Below, piece by piece: positions 8,004 to 18,026 of a stretch of DNA of 64,000 nt (its first letter is position 1; each line of letters starts with the position of its first letter). The notes beneath the pieces were generated by a model that worked only from the letters and a program-made list of their open reading frames with translations, was not told where the DNA came from and did not search any database. The stretch is from BJGN01 sp041159865 (GTDB lineage Bacteria > Bacteroidota > Bacteroidia > Chitinophagales > Saprospiraceae): positions 1 through 64,000 of the forward strand of contig JBEAXK010000139.1 in the NCBI GenBank assembly GCA_041159865.1. The letters are read 5' to 3'. Both the position numbers and the translations under genes were made by a program.

Positions 8004-9094
8004 TTCCAGGAACTATTTTTTGTTCCTAACCATTTAAAACTAATGTACCAATAATAAAGGAAAAAAAGAAGGTCCAAAAGGATTACCTTATTTCTTAAGT
8101 CTTTCATTTCCATTTTATTCATCAGCGATAATTGGAAGGGTAAAACCGTTATGATTCTAAGGAGAAAGATGAAAGCGGCCAGGTTGAAATTTAAAAAGCA
8201 AAGAAATAAAAGGATGGGATAAAATGTGGCTTGACTCATTGCCAATAATCCTAAAAGCCATTGATGCCCCACTCTATAATGAGTGGAGGGAGACAGGTGT
8301 CTTGTTTTCTGTTTTATAAAATCGGAAAAGGTCGTTTTAGGTATAGATATTACTCTGGCTTTTTCTTCAAACTGGAGCACGGTATTATGGTTATTTGCCA
8401 TCGCATTTATAGCTAAATCATCATCTCCAGAGGCTGTTTTTTCAAATTTTTCTTTATTTACAGTAGTTAAAAATGTACTTTTTTTGTATGCCATATTTCT
8501 GCCTACACCCATATAAGGCATGCCAGACATGGTAAAAGTTCCATAAATAACAGCGGTCATAAAGGTCTCGTATCGGATAAAATCATTCAACCATCCATTT
8601 TCCTTCCTATAAGGGCTGTAACCGAGTATAATATTGGTCTTTTCATCACATTTAGAGGCAAGTTTTCGCAACCACTGGTCACTTGTGGGAAAACAATCGG
8701 CATCTGTAAATACCAACCATTCATATTTGGCATTCATTATGCCTATTTGAAGTCCCTCCTTTTTACCTGCACTTTTTTTATGTTTTATTTTAATGACGCG
8801 TAAATAAGGATATTGATCTTTATATTGATTTAATATTTTAGAAGTATCATCCGTTGAATTGTCATCAATGATTATTACCTCAAATATTGGATAATCTTGC
8901 TTCAGGATTGTAGCTAAAAATCTGGATAAATTAGGCCCTTCATTTCTGGCAGAAATAAGCACCGAAAAAGGAATATAAGGATGAATTTGACTATTTGTTT
9001 TGATTTTTAATTCCCTCAATAAAAGACGGGTTGAACTCCAAAAAAGAATTTGTATGGTGACGACGAATACAGAAAAGAGGTATGTGAGTATCAA
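8000..9094 (-). CDS. Membrane-associated family 2 glycosyltransferase
   Basis: A 364-residue GT2 enzyme: N-terminal membrane helix (residues 2-20), nucleotide-sugar binding IDDNSTDDT near 76-84, the metal-binding Asp131-Ala-Asp133, the acceptor-site GDDD near 230, and a final group of hydrophobic helices. The motif following is KTRH rather than the QxxRW of processive synthases. A stop codon lies four codons upstream and no ATG is available, so TTG at 9094 is the likely start; it overlaps the acyltransferase stop (TTGA). Coupling with an acyltransferase suggests it makes a glycolipid, for instance a glycosylated and acylated carotenoid or another membrane lipid. That is inference only. Confidence 0.85.
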   Translation of the reverse strand: MILTYLFSVFVVTIQILFWSSTRLLLRELKIKTNSQIHPYIPFSVLISARNEGPNLSRFLATILKQDYPIFEVIIIDDNSTDDTSKILNQYKDQYPYLRVIKIKHKKSAGKKEGLQIGIMNAKYEWLVFTDADCFPTSDQWLRKLASKCDEKTNIILGYSPYRKENGWLNDFIRYETFMTAVIYGTFTMSGMPYMGVGRNMAYKKSTFLTTVNKEKFEKTASGDDDLAINAMANNHNTVLQFEEKARVISIPKTTFSDFIKQKTRHLSPSTHYRVGHQWLLGLLAMSQATFYPILLFLCFLNFNLAAFIFLLRIITVLPFQLSLMNKMEMKDLRNKVILLDLLFFLYYWYISFKWLGTKNSSWN

Positions 9095-10488
9095 GTTAAA
9101 GAAATTTTAATTTTTCCTTCCTCATTTTGCCAAATATGTAACAGCTCATTAAATTGACTTTCAATGGATTTTTTACTGGTACTATCTAATTTGTTCCACC
9201 TAAAATAGTCCTTCAGATCATAGAAATTTTTTTCATATTGGAAAAAGAACCAGAAACTTGCAGGTAATAAAAATAAATTGATCAGTGCTGTTGTTTGAGA
9301 AATATTATTTTTAATTAATATAAATGTTAAGGTATAAGCCATTGGTGCTAATAAGATAGCAGCTAATATTTTTACGGTTGAGGTATAACCAATGTATAAA
9401 TCCAGTTTTTTCTTTATCCATCTTGAAACCCAAATAACTATGAAATGATTTAGCCAGGCGTAAAAATAAATGGGGAAGCCTAAAACAGCTAAAAGAATTT
9501 TTTCTTTCAATGGGAAGGAATTGTAGAAAACCCTGGAAAGTACCTTTAGAGAAAGATTGTATGTTGACAGTAAAGTAGAAAATTGAGTAAACATAAGTTT
9601 CCAGGCATTATAAGAAATGCTTCTTTTTTGTTCCCAGTTTTTAAGATGTGTGAGAATGTTGCGATGTTCTCTAAAAACGTGGATGGGATATTGATTTGTT
9701 TTTCCATAAAAAAGGGCATCAACCCCTAACAAAAGGGCTTCTTCATCCAGGTCTTTGGTATGTATGACCAAGGCCTCCAGGACTGTTCTCATTTCAGTGG
9801 TTAAATCTTTTATGGTAGTTTGATTATTACGATCATAATCGACCAGATAATGACTGAAAGGAATGGATTCCCCTACATTTATTTCAAGATCAAACCCAGA
9901 TTTATCATGTTTTTCATAATTCAAACCAATGGGTAAAATAAAAATTTCCTGTCCTTTTGCATAACCCGTTATCGCTTGAAAACCGATACGTGCAAAGCCC
10001 GTTTTCAAAGGTCTTAAAACGCGTTCCATGTAACTGGTACCTTCAATAGCAATATAAATATTTCCCCCCGCTGCCAGATGCTGGCTACTTTGATCAAAAG
10101 CGGCCGTATTATCTAATGATTTAATGCCAGTATCTTCAAATCTCTTTATTTCAATGCAGTAAAGGTATCGTAAAAGTTTAGCGGCTATCGGATTTTTAAA
10201 AAGCCCTGCATTTGCAAGAAAAAAAATAGGTTTTTTAACATAACTAGCGATGATAACTGGGTCAATGAGTGTATTCGGATGATTACTAACAATAATAGTT
10301 GGTCCCTTAAGTTCAAAATTTTCCTTATTTTGAATATATATCTTCCTAAAGTAAACACGAACAACAAATTGGGCTAAACTTCGGAGCAGGAAATAAATAA
10401 AGAATTGTAAGCTGGACAAAACGTTGAAAGTTAGGGTTAAAAAATATTTATTCGAAAAATGGGAATCATTTTCCAATTTGCTACGCAA
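9091..10488 (-). CDS. PlsC-family acyltransferase
   Basis: A 465-residue membrane enzyme with the glycerolipid acyltransferase motif NHxxxxD (His70, Asp76 in NHPNTLID) and the later block IEGTSYMER-x-LRPLKTG that forms the acceptor site. It is longer than typical PlsC (about 250 residues): the second half holds several predicted membrane helices, as in the Bacteroidota long-form acyltransferases. An in-frame stop immediately upstream and no ATG make TTG at 10488 the best start, though TTG at residue 5 is possible. It is the first gene of a pair with the glycosyltransferase. The acyl acceptor could be lysophosphatidate or a glycolipid. Confidence 0.85.
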   Translation of the reverse strand: MRSKLENDSHFSNKYFLTLTFNVLSSLQFFIYFLLRSLAQFVVRVYFRKIYIQNKENFELKGPTIIVSNHPNTLIDPVIIASYVKKPIFFLANAGLFKNPIAAKLLRYLYCIEIKRFEDTGIKSLDNTAAFDQSSQHLAAGGNIYIAIEGTSYMERVLRPLKTGFARIGFQAITGYAKGQEIFILPIGLNYEKHDKSGFDLEINVGESIPFSHYLVDYDRNNQTTIKDLTTEMRTVLEALVIHTKDLDEEALLLGVDALFYGKTNQYPIHVFREHRNILTHLKNWEQKRSISYNAWKLMFTQFSTLLSTYNLSLKVLSRVFYNSFPLKEKILLAVLGFPIYFYAWLNHFIVIWVSRWIKKKLDLYIGYTSTVKILAAILLAPMAYTLTFILIKNNISQTTALINLFLLPASFWFFFQYEKNFYDLKDYFRWNKLDSTSKKSIESQFNELLHIWQNEEGKIKISLT

Positions 10489-10523
10489 AATTTATTAATT
10501 TTTGATAATTAAACGAATAAATA

Positions 10524-12812
10524 ATGTTTTATAAAAAGGAAAGGATATTTATATTCCTTATTTTCTTGCTCGCTGCTTCGTTAAACGGGCAAAATAGAAA
10601 ATTGGAAATGCAGCCATTACGGCATCAAAATTTACTTTTTGATGAACTGGCATCTACCTGGGATGAGGGTATACCCCTTGGAAATGGTATGTTAGGTGCA
10701 TTAATTTGGGAAAAAGAGGGTAAATTAAGATTTTCACTGGATCGTGCCGATTTGTGGGATCTTCGGCCTACTGCAAATCTGGATCACGAAAACTGGACTT
10801 TCAAATGGGTGTTAGATCGGTGGAAAAATAATCAATATCAAGAAGTTCAACAAATGTTTGACCTTCCTTATGACCGCGATCCTGGCCCTTCTAAAATTCC
10901 AGCTGGTGCTCTTGAGTTTAATATTTCAGCAAAGGTTGAGCGAGTTGAATTAATTTTGAGTAAAGGTCTATGTGAAATTGAATGGGCAAATGGCATGAAA
11001 ATGGAAACCTTTGTCCATGCAACCAAACAAGAAGGCTGGTTTAAATTTTCCAAAGTAAAGGAAAATATATTACCTTCTTTGGTACCGCCACCTTATCATT
11101 TATTAGCTAAGTCTGGAGAAGATAATCCTGTCACAGGTCAGGATTTAAGAAGATTGGGTTATCCCGCAGGTGATTTGAAGGTGGAAAAGGAACTCATTAC
11201 CTATACGCAAGAGGGTTGGAATGGTTTTACTTATCGCATTCAGGTTAGTTGGAAAATGCAGGATGATATGTTGACTGGCCATTGGAATATTCAGGTTTTA
11301 AATAAGAATGAACCAGCATCTGTAGCATTAACTGAAAAAAAAATCTCGAGGCCTAAATATCTTGAAATTTTAAAAACACATAAGGACTGGTGGTATAATT
11401 ATTGGCAACAATGCAGTATTCAGGTTCCGGATTCTATTTTACTAAAACAGTGGTATCTGGAGCAATATAAATTGGGTGCAGCCACTGGAAATGGTGCTCC
11501 TCCTATTTCTTTGCAGGCCGTCTGGACAGCCGATAATGGAAAATTACCGCCCTGGAAAGGAGATTTTCATAATGATTTAAATACCCAGTTGAGCTATTGG
11601 CCGGCCTATAGTGCTAATAAATTAAGTCAGTCTATGGGATTTTTAGACTGGCTGGAAAAAAACAAACCTATTTTTAAAAACTATACGGCACAATATTTTC
11701 AAACCAATGGCATCAATGTACCTGGCGTTTCAACTTTTACGGGTAAACCAATGGGAGGTTGGATACAATATGCTTTTGGACCAACAGTTTCAGCATGGAT
11801 TGCGCAACATTATTATTTGCAGTGGCGCTATTCTATGGATCAAACCTTCTTGGCAGAAAAAGCATATCCATGGTTAGAAAATGTGGCTGTTTATTTAAAT
11901 GAAATTTCCGTTTTAGACGAAAAGGGAATTAGAAAATTACCCCTTTCCTCAAGTCCGGAGATATTCAATAATTCCCGCCAGGCATGGTTTTCAACAATGA
12001 CAAATTTCGACCTTGCTTTGGTAAAATGGCTCTTTTCTAAAACTTCCGAACTTGCTACCGCATTAAATAAATCGGAAGATGCTGTAAAATGGAAGCAAAT
12101 TGAAAGAGAATGGGGCGATTTAGATATAGATGACTCAACGGGATTAACTTTTGCCAAAGGTTTTCCTTATGATGCCTCTCACAGACATTTTTCCCATTTG
12201 TTGGCATTTCATCCTTTGGGCATTATGGATTATTCTAATGGAGAAAAGGATAAAGAAGTAATTCAAAAGACCATAAATACACTGGATAAATACGGCTCCA
12301 GTCAATATTGTGGCTATTCATTTGCCTGGTTGGGTAATTTAAAAGCAAGAAATATGGATGGAGTTGGTGCTGCCGAGGCTCTACGTATTTTTGCCTCGCA
12401 TTTTTGTTTGAAAAATAGTTTTCATGCCAATGGGGATCAATCCAAACTAGGATATTCAACTTTTACCTATCGTCCTTTTACATTGGAGGGCAATTTTGCC
12501 TTTGCTGCAGGACTTCAAGAGATGCTTTTGCAGAGCCATGCAGGTTTTATTTATCTTTTTCCTGCCATTCCACCTGACTGGAAAACGGTTTCATTTCAAA
12601 AAATGCGTACAGAAGGAGCCTTCTTGGTTTCTGCAAATCTGAGTGGTGGAAAGGTGTCCAAGGTTCAAATTGAGGCAACTGTTTCAGGTATTTTGAAAAT
12701 TAAAAATCCGTTTGAACAAGATTCTTTTAATTCCTCCATTTCATTTATAAAAGAAGGAGAGTTACTCATTTTTAATCTTTCAAAAGGTGATATCGTAACA
12801 CTTAACCTATGA
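10524..12812 (+). CDS. GH95-like glycoside hydrolase (alpha-L-fucosidase family)
   Basis: An exported 762-residue enzyme (hydrophobic signal residues 8-22). The N-terminal beta-sandwich opens with PLGNGMLGALIW (51-62), typical of GH95. The (alpha/alpha)6 catalytic barrel shows QAVW (331-334), PPWKGDFHNDLNTQ (342-355), SPE with Glu479, and the block Asp550-x3-HRHFSHL. By analogy with the Bifidobacterium AfcA fucosidase, the NDLN pair, Glu479 and Asp550 are the probable catalytic set. A small beta-domain closes the protein. Other GH95 members act on galactosides, so fucose specificity is not certain. It lies 20 bases before the tricorn-type protease on the same strand and may share its transcript. 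Confidence 0.85.
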   Translation: MFYKKERIFIFLIFLLAASLNGQNRKLEMQPLRHQNLLFDELASTWDEGIPLGNGMLGALIWEKEGKLRFSLDRADLWDLRPTANLDHENWTFKWVLDRWKNNQYQEVQQMFDLPYDRDPGPSKIPAGALEFNISAKVERVELILSKGLCEIEWANGMKMETFVHATKQEGWFKFSKVKENILPSLVPPPYHLLAKSGEDNPVTGQDLRRLGYPAGDLKVEKELITYTQEGWNGFTYRIQVSWKMQDDMLTGHWNIQVLNKNEPASVALTEKKISRPKYLEILKTHKDWWYNYWQQCSIQVPDSILLKQWYLEQYKLGAATGNGAPPISLQAVWTADNGKLPPWKGDFHNDLNTQLSYWPAYSANKLSQSMGFLDWLEKNKPIFKNYTAQYFQTNGINVPGVSTFTGKPMGGWIQYAFGPTVSAWIAQHYYLQWRYSMDQTFLAEKAYPWLENVAVYLNEISVLDEKGIRKLPLSSSPEIFNNSRQAWFSTMTNFDLALVKWLFSKTSELATALNKSEDAVKWKQIEREWGDLDIDDSTGLTFAKGFPYDASHRHFSHLLAFHPLGIMDYSNGEKDKEVIQKTINTLDKYGSSQYCGYSFAWLGNLKARNMDGVGAAEALRIFASHFCLKNSFHANGDQSKLGYSTFTYRPFTLEGNFAFAAGLQEMLLQSHAGFIYLFPAIPPDWKTVSFQKMRTEGAFLVSANLSGGKVSKVQIEATVSGILKIKNPFEQDSFNSSISFIKEGELLIFNLSKGDIVTLNL

Positions 12813-12832
12813 TTTATTAAATTTATAAAAAA

Positions 12833-15800
12833 ATGATTATGATAAACAGCCTGTTAAAAATGATTACGCCTATTTTATGGGTCTTTTTGGGTGTTATCTG
12901 TTTAAAAACGACCGGTTTTTCACAAGGTACCAGGTTGTTAAGACAACCTACGGTCAGTAAAGATCAGATTGCTTTTATTTATGCCGATGATATTTGGATT
13001 GTTCAAAAAAATGGAGGTATTGCACGCCGATTAACAACCCATGAAGGAAGTGAGAGCGTTCCACATTTCTCCCCCGATGGAAAATGGATCGCATTTTCAG
13101 CTCAATATGCTGGAAATATCGACGCTTATGTGATTCCCTCCGAAGGCGGTGAACCGAAAAGATTGACCTGGCATCCCGGAGAAGATTTGGTTCAAGGTTG
13201 GTCTCCCGATGGAAAATCGGTGCTTTTTCGATCAGGTGCAGCAGGGATGCCAACTAAAATTAATCAATTTTATTATGTAAATAAAGAGGGTGGCTGGCCG
13301 AAAGATCTGGGTATTCCTCAGGCTTCTTTTGGAGAAATTTCGCCCGATGGGAAATTTGCAGCCTTCATGCCTATCACTTTCTGGGATCCTGAATGGCGTA
13401 ATTATAGAGGCGGACAGGCACTGCCAATTTGGATAGTTGAACTTTCAACAATGAAATTAGAACAAACACCTCAACTAAATAGGGAAAGACACACCGATCC
13501 GGTTTGGTTAAATGATCAAGTTTATTTTCTTTCAGAAAGAGATTATGCAAATAATATCTGGAGTTATGACCGTAAATCCAAACAAGTAAAACAACATACT
13601 TTTCATAAAGACTTCGATGTAAAAAGTCTGGACGCAGGTCTCGATGAAATTGTATATGAACAAGGCGGATATCTTCATTTGCTACATCCATTATCAGGAA
13701 AATCAACCCAGTTAAATATTGAGGTTAAAGGCGATTTTACCTGGGCTATGCCTCGCTGGGAAACAATTAAACCTGAATGGCTTACGAATGCTTCTCTTTC
13801 TCCAACAGGTCAAAGAGCCCTTTTTGAATATAGAGGGGAAATTTTTACGACGCCTAAAGAAAATGGTTCCTGGCGCAATATCTCCAATTCACCCGGCGTT
13901 GCCGATCGTTATCCCTCTTGGTCTGCTGATGGTCAAAAAATAGCCTGGTTTTCTGACGCTTCAGGCGAATATCAACTGGTCGTCGCAGATCAGTTAGGAA
14001 CTATTGAAAAATCAATTAAATTAACTAATCCCTCTTTTTACTTTTACCCTGTCTGGTCATCTGATAATAGGCATATCGCATTTACAGATAAAGATTATTC
14101 GTTATATGTTTATGATACAGAAAAAGGAATCTTAAAAAAGGTAGATACTGATTTATATGCAAATCCTGATAGGAGTTTACTTCCCGTTTGGTCTCCCGAC
14201 GGCAAATGGATTGCTTATGCCCGCCGTTTACCCAATCAACTTCGATCTATTTTTGTGTACGAATTAATGTCGGGTGTCTCCAAAGCTATAACTGATCCTT
14301 TAGCCGACGCAATTGATCCTGTCTGGGATGAGGGAGGAGAATGGTTGTTCTTCTTAGCCAGTACCGATTTTGGTGTCGCTTCTGGCTGGCTTGACATGAC
14401 TTCTTATGATAAACCCGTTTCGAGGTCTATTTATGCCGCTGTACTTTCTGTTGCTGGAAAATCACCTTTATTACCTCTTAGTGATGAAGAAAAATCAACA
14501 AAGGATTCAACGGATAAATCGGTAAAATCAAAAATAATTAAAATCGATTTTAACGGAATTCAGCAACGTATAGTCGCTTTAAATTTACCTAAAAAATCAT
14601 TCCAGCATTTGTATCCTGGGGTAGGTGGCAGTATTATTTATTCTGAAAATACAGAAGGTAGTCAGAATTTAAATATTCAAAGATTCATTTTTAATACGCG
14701 CAAAACGGATTTATTAATCAGTGGTGTTAGTAATATAGCCATTTCACAAAATAGAAAGCAACTTCTTTATCAGGCAGGAAGTACCTGGGGTATTATAAAG
14801 TCAGAGACTCCAGGTAAGATTGGCGATGGTAAATTGAATGTTAACATGGGTATGAAAATTGACCCGACCTCAGAATGGAGACAAATATTTAAAGAGGGAT
14901 GGCGGTTTCAAAGAGATTTTCTATATGTTGATAATGTGCACGGGGCACCATGGGATAAAATTTATGAGTGGTATCAACCATGGGTTGAACATGTTAGGCA
15001 TCGGACCGATTTAAATTATGTCGTTGATATTTTGGGGGGCGAAGTTTCAGTAGGTCATTCTTACACCAGTGGAGGCGATTTCCCCACGCTGAATAATCAA
15101 GAGGCTGGGCTCTTAGGTGCTGACTATGAATGGTCAGATGTTGGTTTTAGATTTAAAAAAATATTGACCGGAGAGCAATGGAATCCCGATTTAGTAGCTC
15201 CGCTGGCTATTCCTGGGCTGGGGGTTAAAGAAGGGGACTATTTGTTGGAAATAAACGGGCAGAAGCTCAGTATAGATAATAATCCACATAAACTTTTAAT
15301 TGGATCAGTGGGTCGTTTAACCCAGATTCGAATTAATTCAACACCTGCGCTTGAGGGATCAAAAGTAATAGAGGTAATACCCATTGCCAATGAAAGTGGA
15401 TTAAGATTAAGAGAGTGGGTGGAAAATAACAGACGCAAAGTAGATGTATTATCGAATGGGAAACTGGCCTATGTTTATGTCCCCAATACTGGACAGCCTG
15501 GTTATACCTATTTCAACAGGTATTATTTTGGACAGCAGGACAAACAAGGAGCTGTTATTGATGAACGAAATAATGGTGGCGGATCTGCGGCCGACTATAT
15601 GGTAGAGGTAATGAACAGACCTTTAATGGGTTATTTTAATAATAGAGTGGATGGTCACACTGTTTCTACTACACCTATGTCAGGAATTTTCGGCCCTAAA
15701 GTGATGATTATTAACGAACGTGCTGGTTCGGGGGGTGATTTATTGCCATATATGTTCAAAAAATCAATGATTGGCCCTTTAATTGGTACACGTACCTGGG

Positions 15801-16087
15801 GCGGTCTGGTAGGAACCTGGGATACTCCTCGTTTTTTAGACGGGGGTAGAATGGTTGCTCCGAGAGGTGGATTTTTTGATACCGATGGTCGTTGGGCAGT
15901 GGAAGGTGAGGGTATTTCTCCTGACATTGAAGTTCTACAAGATCCTACTGCTGTTTTAGCAGGCAAGGATCCTCAATTAGAGAGAGCTGTTCAGGAAGCA
16001 CTTAAGTTATTGGAGACTAAAGGGGTAAAATTTAAAGAAGAACCGGCACCACCCGTACGTTGGAAACGTCCTGGAGGAAACCGATAA
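12833..16087 (+). CDS. Tricorn-type S41 peptidase
   Basis: A 1084-residue exported protease. After a signal segment (about residues 10-30), WD40/PD40-type propeller repeats with recurring SPDGKW motifs fill residues 35-560. These are followed by the tricorn core region with His742 in SVGHSY, a PDZ domain around residues 780-860 (LEINGQ), and the tail-specific protease domain with DERNNGGG and Ser966 in RAGSGGD. Ser966 and His742 match the catalytic Ser965 and His746 of Thermoplasma tricorn. The propellers probably gate substrate peptides. Export rather than cytosolic location distinguishes it from archaeal tricorn. It ends at a strong terminator. Confidence 0.9.
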   Translation: MIMINSLLKMITPILWVFLGVICLKTTGFSQGTRLLRQPTVSKDQIAFIYADDIWIVQKNGGIARRLTTHEGSESVPHFSPDGKWIAFSAQYAGNIDAYVIPSEGGEPKRLTWHPGEDLVQGWSPDGKSVLFRSGAAGMPTKINQFYYVNKEGGWPKDLGIPQASFGEISPDGKFAAFMPITFWDPEWRNYRGGQALPIWIVELSTMKLEQTPQLNRERHTDPVWLNDQVYFLSERDYANNIWSYDRKSKQVKQHTFHKDFDVKSLDAGLDEIVYEQGGYLHLLHPLSGKSTQLNIEVKGDFTWAMPRWETIKPEWLTNASLSPTGQRALFEYRGEIFTTPKENGSWRNISNSPGVADRYPSWSADGQKIAWFSDASGEYQLVVADQLGTIEKSIKLTNPSFYFYPVWSSDNRHIAFTDKDYSLYVYDTEKGILKKVDTDLYANPDRSLLPVWSPDGKWIAYARRLPNQLRSIFVYELMSGVSKAITDPLADAIDPVWDEGGEWLFFLASTDFGVASGWLDMTSYDKPVSRSIYAAVLSVAGKSPLLPLSDEEKSTKDSTDKSVKSKIIKIDFNGIQQRIVALNLPKKSFQHLYPGVGGSIIYSENTEGSQNLNIQRFIFNTRKTDLLISGVSNIAISQNRKQLLYQAGSTWGIIKSETPGKIGDGKLNVNMGMKIDPTSEWRQIFKEGWRFQRDFLYVDNVHGAPWDKIYEWYQPWVEHVRHRTDLNYVVDILGGEVSVGHSYTSGGDFPTLNNQEAGLLGADYEWSDVGFRFKKILTGEQWNPDLVAPLAIPGLGVKEGDYLLEINGQKLSIDNNPHKLLIGSVGRLTQIRINSTPALEGSKVIEVIPIANESGLRLREWVENNRRKVDVLSNGKLAYVYVPNTGQPGYTYFNRYYFGQQDKQGAVIDERNNGGGSAADYMVEVMNRPLMGYFNNRVDGHTVSTTPMSGIFGPKVMIINERAGSGGDLLPYMFKKSMIGPLIGTRTWGGLVGTWDTPRFLDGGRMVAPRGGFFDTDGRWAVEGEGISPDIEVLQDPTAVLAGKDPQLERAVQEALKLLETKGVKFKEEPAPPVRWKRPGGNR

Positions 16088-16130
16088 TCATCGTATTTTA
16101 CTGACCTAGGTTAAAATGATGCTTATTAAT

Positions 16131-16172
16131 AAAGCAAAACGTGGGAATTATTTCTTGCGTTTTGCTTTTTAA
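16131..16172. terminator. Bidirectional rho-independent terminator
   Basis: AAAGCAAAACG (16131-16141) pairs perfectly with CGTTTTGCTTT (16158-16168) across a 16-base loop, with a T run after the right arm and an A run around the left arm. It sits between the convergent tricorn protease and lpxK genes and can end both. Confidence 0.7.
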
Positions 16173-16189
16173 ATAGGTAAATTAATCTG

Positions 16190-17257
16190 TTAAGATTGAA
16201 AATCAAGTAAACTTTGCTTGATTTGTGCTAAGAAATGTTCCTCGTCATTGCCATGGAAGATTACCTGAACGGGTAAGACAAAAACAGCTATATTTTCAGC
16301 TATCAGAAAATCACGATGAAGCCACATTCTGGTAGCATCTTTTTCAGTAGTCAGGATGATTTTATGATTTCCTTCCATTCGATCTAATGAAACTTTAAGT
16401 TGAGCCATTTCATATTGGGAAAAGTAATGGTGGTCTTCAAAAACCTTATGGACAAGAACATCGATTTTGGGTTTTAAATATTCCTCCAGATAAGAAACAC
16501 CAGCTATAGCACTTACCAATAATACTTGATGCTGCTGGTTCAGAATTATTTTGATTTCTGGATTAAACAAATAATATGGGTTTCCATATTTAAAAGAGGA
16601 AAAATAAACGTTCTGATTATTCTGAGGTTTTATTTTTTTTATAAAATTTTGCCTTGTTTCTTTTGATAAATGTTGCGGACATTTACTGACTATTAGTATA
16701 TCTGCTCTTTTATAAGCATTTCGCCATTCTCTAAGTCTTCCTGTAGGAAGAAGATAATCAGAAAAAAAGGGTTGCTGGAACGTAGTCAGTATGATATCAA
16801 GTTCAGGTTTTATAGCTCTGTGCTGGAAGGCATCATCCAGGACAATAACCTGTAAACCAGCATTTATACCTACCATCTCTGAAACACCACTAACTCTGCT
16901 TTCACATACTGCTACGGAAACTTCAGGAAATTTACTTTTTATTTGTAAGGGTTCATCGCCCACTTCGTCAGATTTTAAAAAGGGTTCCACCCAGATAAAT
17001 CCTGTAGTTTTTCTATTATAACCTCTGCTTAAAACGCCGACATTTAAGTAATTTTTTAAGTAATTTACTAAAAATTCAACGTGTGGCGTTTTTCCGGATC
17101 CTCCTACCGATAAATTTCCAACGGATAAAATAGGAAGGCTAAATTTCAAAGGTTTTATAATTTCGGTTAAGTATAAAAATCGATGAATACTCACACCAAT
17201 GCCATAAAGCAAGGACAATGGGAGCAAAAGAAATCGAACTAATAGATGTTGAAGCAT
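16190..17257 (-). CDS. lpxK: Tetraacyldisaccharide 4'-kinase
   Basis: Phosphorylates the 4' position of the lipid A disaccharide precursor at the inner membrane, so the organism makes lipid A. The 355-residue product begins with an N-terminal membrane-associated helix and has the Walker A-like loop SVGGSGKTP, followed by the family's LSRGY block and the VLDDAFQHR segment. I chose the ATG at 17257: a longer frame from 17350 would overlap the divergent gene at 17292, and its extra residues are not LpxK-like. It shares a 34-base gap with the nucleotidyltransferase gene. Confidence 0.93.
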   Translation of the reverse strand: MLQHLLVRFLLLPLSLLYGIGVSIHRFLYLTEIIKPLKFSLPILSVGNLSVGGSGKTPHVEFLVNYLKNYLNVGVLSRGYNRKTTGFIWVEPFLKSDEVGDEPLQIKSKFPEVSVAVCESRVSGVSEMVGINAGLQVIVLDDAFQHRAIKPELDIILTTFQQPFFSDYLLPTGRLREWRNAYKRADILIVSKCPQHLSKETRQNFIKKIKPQNNQNVYFSSFKYGNPYYLFNPEIKIILNQQHQVLLVSAIAGVSYLEEYLKPKIDVLVHKVFEDHHYFSQYEMAQLKVSLDRMEGNHKIILTTEKDATRMWLHRDFLIAENIAVFVLPVQVIFHGNDEEHFLAQIKQSLLDFQS

Positions 17258-17291
17258 TTTACTGTTATCTTTATACCGAAATGCAATATAT

Positions 17292-18026
17292 ATGAAAGCC
17301 ATGATTTTTGCTGCTGGTCTGGGAACCAGATTGCGACCTCTTACCAACAATATTCCTAAAGCTTTAGTTCCTTTAAACGGGGTAACCTTACTGGAACTGG
17401 CTATTAGGAGATTAAAATATTATGGCTTCAATGAAATAATCATTAATGTTCATCATTTTGGAGATAAAATAATTGAATTCCTGGATAAAAAAAACAACTT
17501 TGATATTGAAATTCATATTTCAAAAGAGGAAAATGAATTGTTAGATACAGGAGGTGGATTGAAAAAAGCCTCGTGGTTTTTTCAAAAAGATCCATTTTTG
17601 ATGGTCAATGCAGATATTGTAACCAGTTTAAATCTGTCAAAAATAATTGAATTTCATCGCGAAAATTCATTTTTGGTTACTTTGGCCGTTCAATCACGAG
17701 ACTCATCCAGGCAATTAATATTCAATGAGGATCATTTATTGAGTGGATGGAAGAACCATCAAACTGGAGAGGAAATTTTATCCAGAACTATAAAAAGGCC
17801 GACCTTTTATTCCTTTAGTGGCATCCATGTTGTTAATCCTGAAATTTTTAAACTAATGCCTGAGGAGGAAAAATTTCCAATCATGCCTTTTTATTTAAAA
17901 ATAGCGTCAAATAATCCAATGGGAGCTTTTAACCATTCGGGAGACATTTGGCAAGATGTTGGAAAGTTAAATGCTGTTGAAAAAACGGAAGAAATATTAC
18001 ATTTAATTCCAGGTATTTCCGCGTAA
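17292..18026 (+). CDS. Sugar-phosphate nucleotidyltransferase (MurU-like)
   Basis: A 244-residue enzyme with the nucleotidyltransferase signature AAGLGTRLRPLT (residues 7-18) and PKALVPL, followed by the metal-binding Asp in MVNADIVT and a closing DIWQDVGK. It activates a sugar 1-phosphate with an NTP. The short length without a left-handed beta-helix fits MurU-type (N-acetylmuramate 1-phosphate uridylyltransferase) or mannose 1-phosphate guanylyltransferase-like proteins. No AmgK-like kinase lies beside it, so recycling of MurNAc is only a suggestion. The last 24 bases overlap the tail of the convergent DUF2851 gene. Confidence 0.8.
   Translation: MKAMIFAAGLGTRLRPLTNNIPKALVPLNGVTLLELAIRRLKYYGFNEIIINVHHFGDKIIEFLDKKNNFDIEIHISKEENELLDTGGGLKKASWFFQKDPFLMVNADIVTSLNLSKIIEFHRENSFLVTLAVQSRDSSRQLIFNEDHLLSGWKNHQTGEEILSRTIKRPTFYSFSGIHVVNPEIFKLMPEEEKFPIMPFYLKIASNNPMGAFNHSGDIWQDVGKLNAVEKTEEILHLIPGISA

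Noticed and set aside
8008..8027. Hairpin AGGAAC/GTTCCT at the convergent 8000 junction
   Set aside because: A 6-base stem with no T run within glycosyltransferase coding DNA; too weak to call a terminator.
17258..17350. Longer lpxK start at 17350
   Set aside because: It would overlap the divergent nucleotidyltransferase gene by 59 bases, and the added residues do not look like the LpxK N-terminus.
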